Counted from the stretch's first letter, positions 31,714 to 45,236 are shown. The stretch is DNA of 64,000 nt from Elysia chlorotica (GCA_003991915.1 RQTK01000337.1:369967-433966), one strand, 5' to 3'. The notes: generated by a model not told the origin, from the sequence alone. Numbers and translations are program-made.

Positions 31714-32537
31714 TGCCAGAAGCAAAGAGGAAAGAATGAGAGGGGAACGAGCAACACGAGGCCCTATTCTATTGCCAAAGGAACGGATTGTAATTCCGGA
31801 GCAAAGCGTTCAATGTGTCTATTCGTCAAAATAATAAGAGAACTTGAAAAAATGAATAGCATTTGATAATCTACCCGCAAAAACCCTACAGTTGTTATTA
31901 TTGTATAATATAAATATAATGCTGGCCACGTGTTAAACAAAATGCATAGGCTACATGTATAATCAGCACTTACCTGAATTTCATCAAGGGCTGCTTCCGA
32001 GTCCACGTTAAGACGGCATACGGGTGTAAAGTTTAAACAAACTGGAGATAGGTTTAAAATTGTATACTTCGGGAATATCAAAAATGTTTCATTACCCAAA
32101 TTACGCCATAAAAATTAAAATCACTTCCATGTGCCAGGATCATAAGACAATACACAAACTTTCCAGCTTCTGTTTGTCTTTCGTAATTTATTTCTTTCTT
32201 GACTAGATCAAACTCGAAAATGACTGTGCAATAAGGGAAGAGTGGTTTTCCATATGCTTGATATCTATGCTTTATTTTTAAGTTTTAACAATTTAATGAC
32301 ACAGTAACAGCACATATAATCCGTTTTTCAGTGCTTTTATCAATGAAGAAAAAAAATTGACTTCAATCGAATTGACAAACCTCTATCATTTACAATAAAA
32401 GGGGCACATGTAGGGTGACGCTAATGAGTGACTGTTGGTGCGCTTATCCACCTCATAACAGTAATCAATACCCGCAAGAGAAAAAGACAATTATAATTAC
32501 CATGCCACGGGTAAAGCGAAAAGCCAAATTTATCACC
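31529..32537 (-). pseudogene. caspase-like (C14 family) exon cluster, partial
   Basis: Minus-strand exon-like segments with splice signals: 32537-32501 (GDKFGFSLYPWH, donor gtaatt), 32223-32105 (acceptor ttattgcacag; FEFDLVKKEINYE, then GKFVYCLMILAHGSDFNFYG), 32066-31974 (RLNVDSEAALDEIQ, donor gtaagt) and 31614-31529 (ALIPEALPNIRLLVN, TAA). Order and motifs resemble the caspase p20 core: a GF strand, a DL..EI helix, FV..L.LSH(A)HG carrying the catalytic His, a YG turn, then LDEI. The first three join in phase; the join into the last fits the protein-like frame only with a phase mismatch. No QACxG cysteine motif, prodomain or p10 was found. It is therefore a partial or decayed copy, or a gene with exons I missed. 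Family assignment is by pattern only. Confidence 0.4.
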
Positions 32538-32675
32538 CTGTATGTATTTCATGAACTGATAGTTGAAAGTACATGTAAAACTGTCAATGTCACGCATTTA
32601 ATGATTCATGAACTAAGTATTTTCTTCCTGATCTTCAAGGATAAAAGTAACTCTCGGGGAGTTGGAGTAGATTGC

Positions 32676-32934
32676 TAAACGTTCAACGTCAGCATTATGA
32701 GCAAAATTGTATACGGGTCCCAAGACTAACGTCCGATGATTTTATATGCTGTCGCATAGACAGTGCGGGGATATTATCACTCCTGTATCAGCGGTCACAT
32801 GATAATAATGGACATCGACCCAACCAGTAGGGACGAAATTGGACATATGGATTTTTTTTTCTGTCAATCTATGAAATAGGGACCTCTTGATTGGGACACA
32901 AACGCTCTACCACTTGCGCCACCCGCACCCCCTT
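32676..32934 (-). repeat. GTCCAAC-family SINE copy
   Basis: Near full length: cgttcaacgtcagcattatg at the left, cgacccaaccagtaggga in the middle, and on the minus strand a tRNA-like head gggtggcgcaagtggtagag at the right edge. Confidence 0.8.
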
Positions 32935-33480
32935 GCTCTGTTAACTTGAAAGGATTTACAGAATGTTGTTTTTGTGTGTGTGTGTATCTGTAATAAGTAT
33001 AACGTGCATACTGCAATGTATATTATCCGTTTCTACTACTTGTTACTAGTGTTGATTCGACTGAAGTTGGCAGTGGCAATAACAAAACTGTAAAGCTAGT
33101 AAATCTGACGCTACTTTTAGCTGAAACATCACAGTTTGTTATTTAATAATTTACGAGCTTTATATCAAAATCATTCTTTTCATGAGACCCATTCAAATTG
33201 AAGAAAACCAATCATTTCCAACAAAAATGTGAGCAAAACAATCTTAATGATAAAAAGAAACTAAGTTTGTCACCAGAATAAGAGCTTATTTTAAAACATA
33301 TTATATCAGTGATTAGTTTTTATAAAAAAATTAAGACATGAAAAACAATATCCTCAATGAAATACATGCCCAGGGCTCATTCCAGAAGAAAAAATTTAAG
33401 ACTACTTTCAAAGCTCTACCAAGTAATAACTGAATATGATTACGAACAGTTACTCTAGTGAGTCATATCAATCACAAAGA

Positions 33481-34540
33481 TAATTCTTAGGATAGTCATG
33501 ATGTGTGTAGGACACAAGATCAGACCACAGATTGATGAAGAATGCTACGGATTTGTGACAAGAAAGGGGACATCTAATGCAGTATACATTCTCAGAACCC
33601 TCATCGAAAGAGCATTAGATATGTGCAGATGACAAAGTGCTGATAGCAGAAAGAAGGAAGATCTCCATCGAACGTGGTAGGAAACGAGAGCAGAATTAGA
33701 GAGAAATGTCTAGATTAAACAGCAAGAAAACATGTGTTGATTATCAGTAAAAAGCTGACAGTATCATACTCGATTGTTATTGTTGTTGTTGGGTTGGTTT
33801 AACGTCCAACGTCAGCACTATATGGACTATATTGTGAACAGGCCCCAAGACTGTGCTGCCACACACGAGACAAGGCAGGGATACCATGACATATGTCTCA
33901 GCCGGTCACATTAAACGGACACAAACCCAACCAGTAGTGGGCTCAAACCACAGATCTCCTATACTCGTATCATACTCGAACAAACAAAAAATCCTTTTAA
34001 TACTTAGGCACTCTCGTCACACTGGATGGAAGTACTTTTAAGAATTGTACAGGCAAACATGGAAACTGCATACAAGCACAAATATATCAATGGCCACAAA
34101 ACAAAGTGCCCTTATAACTTAGAACACATAGAAGTTACATAGATCCTGTCCTGGTGTATGTATGTGAGACATGTTATAGCGAAACAAATACAGAAGAAAA
34201 TAGAAGAGGTGGAGATGAGGTTTGGAGAAGGAGAATCTTAAAAGTACCATGGACAGCAAAAAAGACCAACGATTAAATTAATTATTAGAAGCAGGGAAAA
34301 CAAAATCATTGCTTAATAGAATAAGAAAGAGACAGGCAGTTTTCACATTGGTCACGTAATGAGAAAGGTACTGGGAAGCCTTTAAACACCATTAAAGGTA
34401 ATATGAGGTGAAGGAATGCATCAAGAACAAATGTTAGACAGTCTAGTTGCATGGATGAACGTGGAAAAGAAAACATCGGTAATTTCAACAACCAATGATC
34501 GTAGAGTTTGGAAGGACATGCTCTCTAACGACTAACGCAA
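33481..34540 (+). mobile_element. decayed LINE reverse-transcriptase fragment
   Basis: Broken plus-strand frames match the non-LTR retrotransposon RT order: IDEECYGFVTRKGTSNAVY and ILRTLIERALDMC (about 33520-33625), ADDKVLIAE (YADD box, 33628-33651), YLGTLVTLDG near 34.0 kb, SYIDPVLVYVCET near 34.14 kb, then RILKVPWTAKKTND and late motifs to about 34530. The endonuclease and 5' part are absent, the RT core between the ERA helix and YADD is deleted, and several frameshifts and stops are present. A SINE is inserted at about 33781-33962. The clade is not determined. Dead. Confidence 0.8.
33781..33962 (-). repeat. GTCCAAC-family SINE nested in the LINE
   Basis: Contains ggttggtttaacgtccaacg, ccatgacatatgtctcagcc and aaacccaaccagtagtgggc. 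The tRNA-like end is eroded. It interrupts the LINE RT after the YADD region, so it is younger than the LINE insertion. Confidence 0.8.
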
Positions 34541-34559
34541 TAAAGCAAGGCACCTGATG

Positions 34560-37500
34560 ATGAGGATGATAAATCCCTGAAATAATTACATTATACAAGT
34601 TGAGCATCTACCAGGTATACCTTGCATAATTGATCATTGTTTAAAATTCATTCTGTACGGGTAAAACGTCTCTAAATGTTAGACCTAGAACATTTTGTTT
34701 TTCTCTAACTTTTAATAATATGATTCTCCAGTAATATGACATTTAATGAACAAAATTCATTTCATTTGTACAGTCACAATCTATCACTATCGGACTGATA
34801 TCATAGAAGAAAGAGAAAAAAAAACAATGCTATCAATCATTAGTTTGTTGATAACTTTTTTAATGTATTGGATCAAAACAATTAACTATATACAAATATA
34901 TAGTATTACAACACAAACACCCACCTGAGAATACCAAGCTATGGAAAACGATGGAAATGGAATGACTCCCAGATCAGGATCAATGAGAATTTCAGCACTT
35001 TCATGCGACTCCCCTTCACATCAGCACGTCAAATTTTATGTCGAATTTCTTCATTTTTTTCCCCAAAGATATGGATAAATCTCCAAGAAAAAAGAAAATC
35101 TTTCAGCATCAAAGGAATCCTCTTGGGAACAGTTTAAAGCAAGCTGTTTAGCACACACAGAAAATAGTTGTGCATGGACCAGTGAAAAAAATGTTTGGCG
35201 ATCACACATGATGCATTCTTTCACTATTTTTTTGCGTTTATCTTTCGAGTTTAGTCTTGCTAATAACTTTTCATTCAAAACGTGAATTTCACTTTAAAAA
35301 ATTTAATTTCTCACATGAATACAGGTACCGGTACAAGAATATGCAACCAAAATTTAAATTATTTTAAATATGACAGTGCTTTAAGTTTAACATAAAAACC
35401 ATAAACTTTGTTCTTACCTTTAGAGAATCCAATAACATGTCTTATAACATCCTTGCTAGTTAAAACACTGGCACTTTCACTGTAGTATTTATCATCTGGT
35501 AACTATATCCTCCTTTAACTTCTTTGCCTATTCAATGCTATCTTTATACATGAATGTATTATTTTTTTTTCTTCCTGGTTCAAGTTATGTCAGTTTTCAC
35601 AAAACCAAAATGACTATGGCTGTAAAACGTACAATATATGAAAAATGTATTCGTTGAATGTTCCTGTCCACAAGAAATTAACTATTTATAAGAAGAAGTG
35701 TTATATCCTAAAAAGATTCATTGCTTTTCAATTAACTATAAAAAAAAGTATTTCTGCTTCTGGGCATGCTCACTGATGGGGAGTAAATTATGAAATATAA
35801 ATCTAGATCTTAACTATCTTCGCTACATCATTTACCTTACCATGAAAATCCCCATCACCATTTTCATCTCCTTAAGTCTGTGAAGCTGAGAAACATGTTG
35901 TAAGACTAGCATTGCAAAACCATGCTAATGTATCTAATTGAGATGATCCTTCTTATTAACTTTTGTCGGATAAGAATGTAAGCCCCTAGAAGTTTTTGGG
36001 ATAAGCTCCTTACTCCAACGTATACAGGGATTGACTGAATTACCATGTCATATTAAGTTTGCATGAAATGTTGTCACCTAATGTTTGTGTTGGTCTATGT
36101 TTCGTCTGTTTGATATAACCATTTCGCTCACTTTTCTCTAGAGTTTTTTTAACTTCTCTTGTGACCAAGAACTGTGAAATGCATGTTAATAATCATTATT
36201 AACTAATGCAATTATTTTTTTAAATCTCCCGAAGTTTTCAAGATCATTTACATTAAAATTCTCCCTTTAAAAAATTAAAAGAGACATTACAACCCTGTGA
36301 AATTCTATGGAAACATGTACTGGATGTATCCATTTTGCCCCAGTAAATTCTCAGGGTAAGGCTCTATGTATTTGTATGAATTTGCATTAGAAAACAAGAA
36401 TAATCCCCTTCTATTTAGTATATCCCTGTCGTTGATAAAATATTCCCAGATAATTTCAAAATGTTTTCTTTTAATATGATACATTCAATATTAGAATAAT
36501 TTGCACTGGGTGTCAGAATGAAGAGGGTAATGCCAAGGTAAAGTAAACTGAAAATGAATACAAGTCTGAAATTACATTCTCACAAAGGAAAAAAATCACA
36601 TTACATGAAAAAAGAATGATAATGGTAAAAGGTTCATGCACAATGAATATAAATATTATTAGCAGTCTATTCTCCGACTAGATACTTTCCAACATTTAAC
36701 TCAATTCAACGCTTGTGCCCCAATATCACTAAATTGAGTGACAGTAAATCGTTAAAACAACATTCAATTGATTGTATTAACAACAGTAGACTTAGCAAAA
36801 ACATAATCACTTTTCAAAGTCTTTTATACGAGTGATCTTTTGTCACTTACATACATATGTACATGTTTTTTTTCTTCACTTCCACATGCTATTTTTTCAC
36901 TGATGGACATTTAACCTTTTCACATCACCTGATTTTAAGCCCATTTCTTGTGTGCATACTATTTTTGGGAATTTTCAAAGATTTGAAAATATGAAAGCTT
37001 CAATATTTGTCATTTTGAGCAATACAAAGAGGAGCTAGCACTAGAGCGTATGTACCCGCACAAAATGTGTGCAGGGTGATGGGGAAAAGGTTAAAACTAC
37101 ATAATTCCTTGGCACCACAATGACATAATTGAAATAAGCTTAAAACAATTTTTTTTATCAATCTTGCATGCAGGAAACTAACAGACACAATGTGTTGATC
37201 ACAAATGATAGGCAAAATAGAATATGAAAGTAAAAATCCATTTCTATCTAAAATGTTCTTTATGGACATCTATTTTAAAAATAAATGTAAATAATTATTG
37301 TGTACATAAAACGTTCTCAACTTCAATATTTTTTTAAATATGTGTTGGTAAAGACTTGAAAACGTTTTTCAGAAAAATAATGTAATGCATTTGTGTTTTG
37401 GCAAAAAAATTACAGGCATAATAGACCTAAAAGGAAACCTCACAAGTACTGTAAATTGGATGTGTGTTTACCTCAATTTCTATAAATTGAAAATAGCAAT

Positions 37501-39371
37501 CATCATTGTAGAAAGATAACGAGTGAAGGCTGCATTTTAGTGATCTTATGTTAAGAAATTTATTTGAGAAAAAGTTAGTGTAAGGTTAGTGTCTTCAATT
37601 ATAAAGCTTTTCGCGGGCTGGAATATGTCCAAAATACTAAATCTTTTGCAATTTTTCAGAGCAAAACGGGCGGAATTTAATGGAAAATGGCTCTTTAAAG
37701 TAGTGTCTTTCTTTTTTAGGCAGTAAAACATATATAACTTAGGATTTTAAATAAATCCTGAGCATACTGTTTCCTTTAAAATAAAAAGTCTCATTGGGTA
37801 GATCTGAAAAATAAATTAAAATTAACAACAAAAGCTAAAGTTGCATGTACATATATTCTAGTATTCATCTCTTTTAATTCTTTACTACTCCAGAGCATAA
37901 ATAAATTTGGTAAATAGAATGTTGAGCAAATCATTTAATGCTCCACATTGCAATCATTTCAAATGTAAAAAAAATCAGCATTGAATAGCGTAAACACAAA
38001 ATTATTTTTCTCATGAACAATAGTAAAGACATGAAAGAAATAAAAGAAATAAAAATACATTCTAAATTACAGGATTAGAGAGAATGACCAAATGAGGCAA
38101 CAAATGTACTAAAACAGATGCATTCATTTCATATAGCAACAAATTATAAGCGGTAGTGGTACATGAACTGGTATTGGGGGTTGCAGTTGTGGTACTACAA
38201 TAGCAGTGCCAGCAGCAGCAGCAGTAGTTATAAAAAAATAGAATCTAGATTTGATGAGTTTCGGGGGGCCCTGATGCTGTTGCTACAGAGAACTTCCAAA
38301 AACCATACTAACTCTATGATTGAAATACAAGCCCAAGGAAAAACTACAGACATACAGGGCTTTTACTTAGAAGAAGCTAGCTACAGTCTTAGTTTTCCTG
38401 ATTCACATATGCAAAAGTTCCCCGAAAAATCTTTCCCTATTTTAGACTAATAACTCCTCTGTATCAGATTAACATTTTAGTATTTATTCTTATTTTTAAA
38501 AATGCTTCAATTTTTCAACATTGTGTAATTTATCTCCCAGAACAAAACAAAAAATATGCATTGAGTCACAAAGCTTTGAAAAGATGAAGACATTTCAGCT
38601 TATTTTGAGATGGCTAAACAAATGTCAGCTAAAAAGGTGATTATGAAATCAATAAATGTTGTGTAAGTGAAAAAGTTTGGTCTGTGTTGACCATGAAAAG
38701 ATGGTGTTGCTACACTCAAAACTGTTGATAAATGTTCAAATATATAAATCTGCCCATTCACATGGCTTTGAGATTATCAGTTGGTTAAAAGATGCTGCTC
38801 TTCCATCTCTACAAATCTTACTTTTAGAAAAGAATACCTGCACACGACCTATATTGTTAAATGCTAATAATGCAGCAATTGTAACGCACTAAACAAACAA
38901 TATAATTATTTTAGTCAGCTCTGAGAAATACAAAACAGAGACTCAACTTCTTAGTAATTAGAAATATTGGTATTTAATTGTATACATGTACATTGTGCGA
39001 AAAAGTACATGTGCAAACATACATGTAAATATTTTAATATCTAAAAAACTAGAGAGGGGTGCTGTTTTGGTAAGTAACGTCCTTTTACTTTTATGCTAAA
39101 AAAAAGCATTTGCTTTCAATTGGAATATTCTATTGTATTTTTCGTAACTTTGGTTTTATTCGAAAATAAATGCAATTGTTTCCTCAACAGCTTAGAAGTG
39201 AATTTTTCTATCAGTTTCACAAAGCCTATTTCTAACGTTTGTTGAGCGGCACTGATAACACTAGCTCTAAATAGTCTTTTTCTCAATTATTCAGTGGTCT
39301 ACCTCCTCTCAATTTCTTTTTAATATAATGGGACACTATCAGAGGTGAAAAGTTTGGACGAATTGGATAAT
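34560..39371. other. intergenic, no supported gene
   Basis: A/T-rich with scattered short frames and no microsatellite of note. Only the minus-strand frame at 35051-35291 looks protein-like. The plus-strand frame at 38163-38450 includes a short AGC run and resembles no family. Confidence 0.6.
35051..35291 (-). other. possible terminal coding exon, unrecognised
   Basis: After an acceptor-like attttttaaag, a minus-strand frame of about 79 codons reads EIHVLNEKLLARLNSKDKRK, then CDRQTFFSLVHAQLF and SQEDSFDAERF, ending WGKK and TGA. It is charged and helical-looking, and a small alpha-helical domain is possible. I recognise no family. It lies upstream, on the same strand, of the caspase-like exons but ends in a stop, so it is not simply joined to them. 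Confidence 0.25.
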
Positions 39372-41516
39372 TGAGTTATCAAATCTAAAGGAGACATTTT
39401 CCAAATGTTAAGTAAATTATACATGGACACTTCTTGAATAAAATGATGGATTGAGGCTTGCAGTTACAGAGACTAGCAGTATAGTCATAATCATAACTTT
39501 GTTTTAAAGACCCTAATTTAAAAGTTTCTCTTCTGCGTTTTTAAGCCATTGGGAAGTTAAAATTGTATTCATCATTGCATTCTACTGTGCATTTGAAATG
39601 ACTCCCGTAAGGTCAATTTATCAATAGTAATTCATATTATTATCATGCCAGAGTCATGAAACACATCTAGAGTAGTTGTGTTGGTTTAACATCCAATATC
39701 AACACTATATAGGCTATATTGTAAGACATCTAGAAGAATACTACAAACAAAAGACATATCAAGAAGCGAAAATGTTGCTTACGGTGTACGGAGAGACTGG
39801 GGTTTTAATTATGTTTAATGAACTAACTACAATGTAGCTTTTGCTTGGTTCAATGCTCATTTAAATGTTTGGTAATTATATTTCTGTCACATTGCACTCA
39901 ACCTTGGCTCTGATTTCTCTTAGTCCAATGCCCATCTGCTAGAAAACTATCATCGACTTATGAAAATTCTATAGTTCTTCAAAAGTTGAAAGAGAACAAG
40001 TGATGTGATACTGATAGTGATAGCCGTGTATCTTTTCCTGACATAAAAGTGTGCATTTGAAATGACTCCCGTAAGGTCAATTTATCAATAGTAATTCATA
40101 CATCATTAACCTTTTTGCAGCTCTAGGAAAATTCAAACTTGTTTTGTCCAGTTCTGGCCCTTAGAATGTTCCAGTCCTCAATAGGCTTATACCTGCTTGT
40201 GCTACAGTTCTTTAAAATTTGAGTGATATGCCAGCACTTACAAGTTTCATTATGCATTGCTGGGTTTAATATTTCCCTCAATTAGTCAATCCTATCAAAC
40301 ATTTGAGTTGTCCTTTTAACTTCATTATATTTGGGAAACTTGGAAACAGATATCTTTGATTAAAACTAAAATATTTTTCTCAAAATTATCTCACAGATGA
40401 AATTCATAATTATTTTGAGTGGATAGCATTCATGTGGATTTTGCTGATCAAATTGAAAGCTCTAGCTATCTTTTTTTAATGCCTGCGAGTGAGGTATAAT
40501 TTCTAAATATTTTTGTTGTGTATTTAACATCTGTGTTAAGGGGGGGATAAGCCTGAAGACCCAATGTACTTTCAATTGCAATGCGTTCTGAGTAGTACTA
40601 TTTCATCTGTCTTCCTTATAATAGGTTTAAAAAAAATATGCCCTATTCAATTTCAAATCTTGATAGCACAGTTATGAGTTATCAAATCTAAAGGAGACAT
40701 TTTCCAAATGTTAAGTAAATTATACATGGACACTTCTTGAATAAAATGATGGATTGAGGCTTGCAGTTACAGAGACTAGCAGTATAGTCATAATCATAAC
40801 TTTGTTTTAAAGACCCTAATTTAAAAGTTTCTCTTCTGCGTTTTTAAGCCATTGGGAAGTTAAAATTGTATTCATCATTGCATTCTACTGTGCATTTGAA
40901 ATGACTCCCGTAAGGTCAATTTATCAATAGTAATTCATATTATTATCATTAACCTTTTTGCAGCTCTAGGAAAATTCAAACTTGTTTTGTCCAGTTCTGG
41001 CCCTTAGAATGTTCCAGTCCTCAATAGGCTTATACCTGCTTGTGCTACAGTTCTTTAAAATTTGAGTGATATGCCAGCACTTACAAGTTTCATTATGCAT
41101 TGCTGGATTTAATATTTCCCTCAATTAGTCAATCCTATCAAACATTTGAGTTGTCCTTTTAACTTCATTATATTTGGGAAACTTGGAAACAGATATCTTT
41201 GATTAAAACTAAAATATTTTTCTCAAAATTATCTCACAGATGAAATTCATAATTATTTTGAGTGGATAGCATTCATGTGGATTTTGCTGATCAAATTGAA
41301 AGCTCTAGCTATCTTTTTTTAATGCCTGCGAGTGAGGTATAATTTCTAAATATTTTTGTTGTGTATTTAACATCTGTGTTAAGGGGGGGATAAGCCTGAA
41401 GACCCAATGTACTTTCAATTGCAATGCGTTCTGAGTAGTACTATTTCATCTGTCTTCCTTATAATAGGTTTAAAAAAAATATGCCCTATTCAATTTCAAA
41501 TCTTGATAGCACAGTT
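39372..41516. repeat. near-identical tandem duplication with a 459-base length difference
   Basis: Copy 1 is 39372-40673 and copy 2 is 40674-41516. They are essentially identical by eye (one substitution noted: gctgggttt against gctggattt), except that copy 1 has about 459 extra bases. Those bases are bounded by a 51-base direct repeat (39586-39636 and 40050-40100) that occurs once in copy 2. The extra block includes a SINE fragment at 39675-39727. Confidence 0.95.
39675..39727 (-). repeat. GTCCAAC-family SINE, tail fragment
   Basis: Only the tail end is present: ggtttaacatccaatatcaa and cactatataggctatattgt. It lies in the block absent from the second copy of the tandem duplication. Confidence 0.75.
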
Positions 41517-44500
41517 CACTCCATTTCATTTTTCTCAATAATCTCATCATTTGGAATTTAAATTGGTATACATAAAGTTAAAAATGAAGGTATAAATCCC
41601 TTTTCATTGCTCCTTGCATACATTTTCGTTGTTTCAACTATTTTCCACCCAAATGTGATAGTAGTAATTATTTTTTAACAAAGAATAAATTGCTTGAGCA
41701 TCTATTGGGCAGCTGAGAAGTATGCTGTTTACAGCAATGATACACCAGGTCTGTGGTAGGTCTTTACCAAGGAGTCAGGGAATGGAGGTGTGTGGGAAGT
41801 GAGGGGGCCAGTCTAGCATTAGCAATTTCTGTATGACAGGTAAAAACTATATGTACCTTTGATCAATTTTGTCAGTGCGTGTGGGATTGCATGTGTGCGT
41901 AACGCGCAACAAGGGATGAAGGGCTACTAACATCAGCACAAGTATGGCAAGCATTTAGGGTGGAATGAATTATCAGAATCAGAGTGGCAATGTAAGGAGA
42001 AAACGGCAATGAGTAAATCTGAAACTAGTCTGATCGATAGCACTGCCAGAAAATATACTATAAACAACAGACTTGAAGAGCCAATGAATGATGCACCACA
42101 ATGTGCAGTTAAGTAGGAGGTTCTTAAATTTCCCATAAACTGCACCCTTGGCCGAGGTCCATTGTTGTGCCTGCGTGAAAGGTCATGATATTCAATTCCA
42201 GCTTCAGACCCCTCATCTCCTGAACACTGCTAAGCTATAGTTTAGCTCGACCACCAATTAAATTGATAGATGCAGTGCAGTCTACCTGTCTGGATTCCCT
42301 AAACATTTTCATTGTATCATCCACATAAGTTAGTTTTATTGAGAATGCTCAATTGTGTGAAAACTTTGTATTTAGAGAAATCAGATTACAAAGGAGGGGG
42401 TGCAACAATCCCAAAAGTGACAAATTAGTTTCCTACTGATTTTCTTTCTATTGTATGAAGGGTAAAGGAAACTTACTGAACCAAAGAGAATCAAATCTGA
42501 GAGACTGAAATATAGTCTTATTCTTAGAAAACCAAAGAGAAAAAACTAACCTGTCTTAAGTTGCAAGGTTTGAATGGGGTTGGAGAGCCCCGCAGACAAA
42601 GCTACAGCCGCTCCTGATAGGTACTTCTCAACCGTGTTCTTTTCTGTGCTCTATGCTGTTTGTAACTACATGTAATTCAATGTGTAGCTACAAAGAACAG
42701 ATGCAAAGCCTTGGTGTCAAAATTGTTAGAAAGTAACTAGGTATTTTGATTTGTATGTATATTAGACAAAAATGTCATTCAGTTTTTATGAGGGAATAAA
42801 ATAAGTAGCACCTGATTCCAATGGACCGTTTTACTTTATTGAACCTGCACTCATGAACTAAGTGATTAGTAAAACTAACTTGCTGGTATAAACTACCTGT
42901 AGACAGTGATTTGAAGTTCAAGTGAAGTATTTACAATGAAAATGTTTCTTAGAAATGCAATGCTCCCTCGTTTGTTTGAAATTGTATATGTCCAGATCTC
43001 CACTTTGACTATTTAAAAAATGGGGGTCCTTGACAAGGTAGGGTTTGGGTTAATATAACACTTTTTATATCATCTGGCCTTTGAATAAATAGAAGTTGGG
43101 AATTTAGTCTCCATTTGATCTATACTTGTAGGAAAACACCCTGCCTGACTGTAACAATATGATCTTTGGGTATTAAACCTTAAAGTGACTATGTGATTAC
43201 ATTTACATTATTCTTATATTAAACTTGACATGTATGTCAGACTAGTCAACATAGTACTATGAATATTTTTAATTTTTTTTTCCTGCTAAGTATGACAAAC
43301 TGTCTCCATGATAAGTGTAAAACATTACATTTACAGCTTGATGGGGGAAATTGTGAAATATTTGATTTAAGTCTTTTTCATGCTCATTGATTTTTTTATA
43401 CTACATGTATCTTATAGAACTAAATTTACAGTCAAAAGTTGTGTTCTGAATTGTGAGATGGTTGATTTTAGAACTTTTCATTCTCATTAAATTTTTTAAT
43501 GACTTGACAATATGGTTTAAAATATTTACAGCCTGCTGATGTGTTCTGAATTGGGAGATGGTTGATCTTAGTTTTTAAGTGATCTAACAATATAGACTTT
43601 AATACTATCCTTAGAAACTACACTTATTTTAAGTTTAAGCCATTATAATTTTAAACCACAAAAAAGTATTAAAAGTGCAAACAGCAATAAGCGTGTTACC
43701 CTCTACAGTATTTTTTTCAATATATTACTTTGAAAGTAAAGAAAAAGACTATTTATTGCATAGTTAAAACTATCGGTAGGATAAAACTATTACCAAGACT
43801 GGTATTCAAATTAAATGCCACAGCACAGATCAATGACTTTAGTAGATAACATTACAGCAGATGGGTTAATATTCCTAGCAAATCTTGCAGAAATGGTATG
43901 TGAAATATAATCTGTTACACTTTTTTACTTCTAAAAAGCATAAGCAGCAAAGATCAAAACTATTATCTCCCTGTCAAAACTATATTTATGCCTTGTACAC
44001 AAATTTGAAAAATATCTCAGCCCTAAACAGTTATGTTCTGTAGTGGGGGGGGGGAAATGTTGCAACAGCAAGGAATAACAGTCACAAGATAGCTTACAGA
44101 AAAGTACTCATTTTTTTTATAATAGAAGATCATGAATATATTTATGAAAAGAGTATAAAGACACCATGCCTTCTAATTTTCTATCTAAATGTGCCAATGT
44201 AAATGTAACTTTGCATTATGAAAATGTAGTTAAAAGCTAAAGAGATCACAAATCATTAAAGACAATTATTGGTAAAACATAGATGAGATAGGTAGATAGA
44301 GAGAGAGAGAGATATTAACGCATATGATAATGCCCCTTAAATCTTAGAACAATGTTGCAAATTTGTATTAAAGGCCCTTTTTAATTCAATTTATCAAAAA
44401 ATTATTAATAATTAGTTTACAAAAAGTAAATGTTTTGTGACAAAAATCTGTAGAATATTCATGTATCAAACATTGCAGATGTTTTGTTAGAAATTATACT

Positions 44501-45236
44501 GTCACTAATCTAAGCACACAATCTTTTCAAGTATTTCTGTGAATAAAATACTTCAAGCACCATAATTTGAGAATAACTTTTAATATTGTAAAACTTTTCA
44601 GCACGGCATAGATAATAATTACAAAACATCACCCTGACATTATACTCATTCCAATATCCCATTTTAAACAAGGAAGTAATTACACATACATTAGGATGAA
44701 TAATTATTGATGGCTTTGAAACAGAATATAGCAACAACAAAATTAACTGTATTTCATTCTCAGATTTCAGAAATTTGTCAAAAATTCTTTTAAGGTATGC
44801 ATTCCTGTTGATGGAGGAAACAAATCACGTACAAATTTAGAAATGCTTTCACAGTTTCAGCATGAATAGAGTAAACTGATAATGATTGTCAACATTGCCC
44901 AGAACGTAACTGCAAATGTTTTTTAACTTATTTATCAAATTTTTAAACATTAACCTCAAGAAAACACAATACTCAGGATCAACGAAAAGATTATTAGACT
45001 TACTTCAAATTACAAGGTGGACAGTCCCTTAAAAGAGCAACATGAATGAAATTATCACATCAGTTCATGGAAGTGAACAACATCAACATTTATCTCAATA
45101 TTTATCGTCAGTAGTTCCAATACCTAAGCTCTCTGCATTTAAAAACTGCTTGACTGCACAAGGAACAAAGGCACAAGAACATTTAATGACTAAAACATTT
45201 CAACAATGGACAGTGGTCTAAAGTCGTACTGAAAAA
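41517..45236 (-). other. 3' flank of CDK12/13, no second gene
   Basis: No coding exon is supported. The part nearest the CDK12/13 stop is presumably its 3' UTR. A minus-strand AATAAA (plus strand tttatt, 43752-43757) is one candidate poly(A) signal, which would imply a 3' UTR of about 1.5 kb. The 70-codon minus-strand frame at 41933-42145 resembles nothing I know. Confidence 0.5.
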
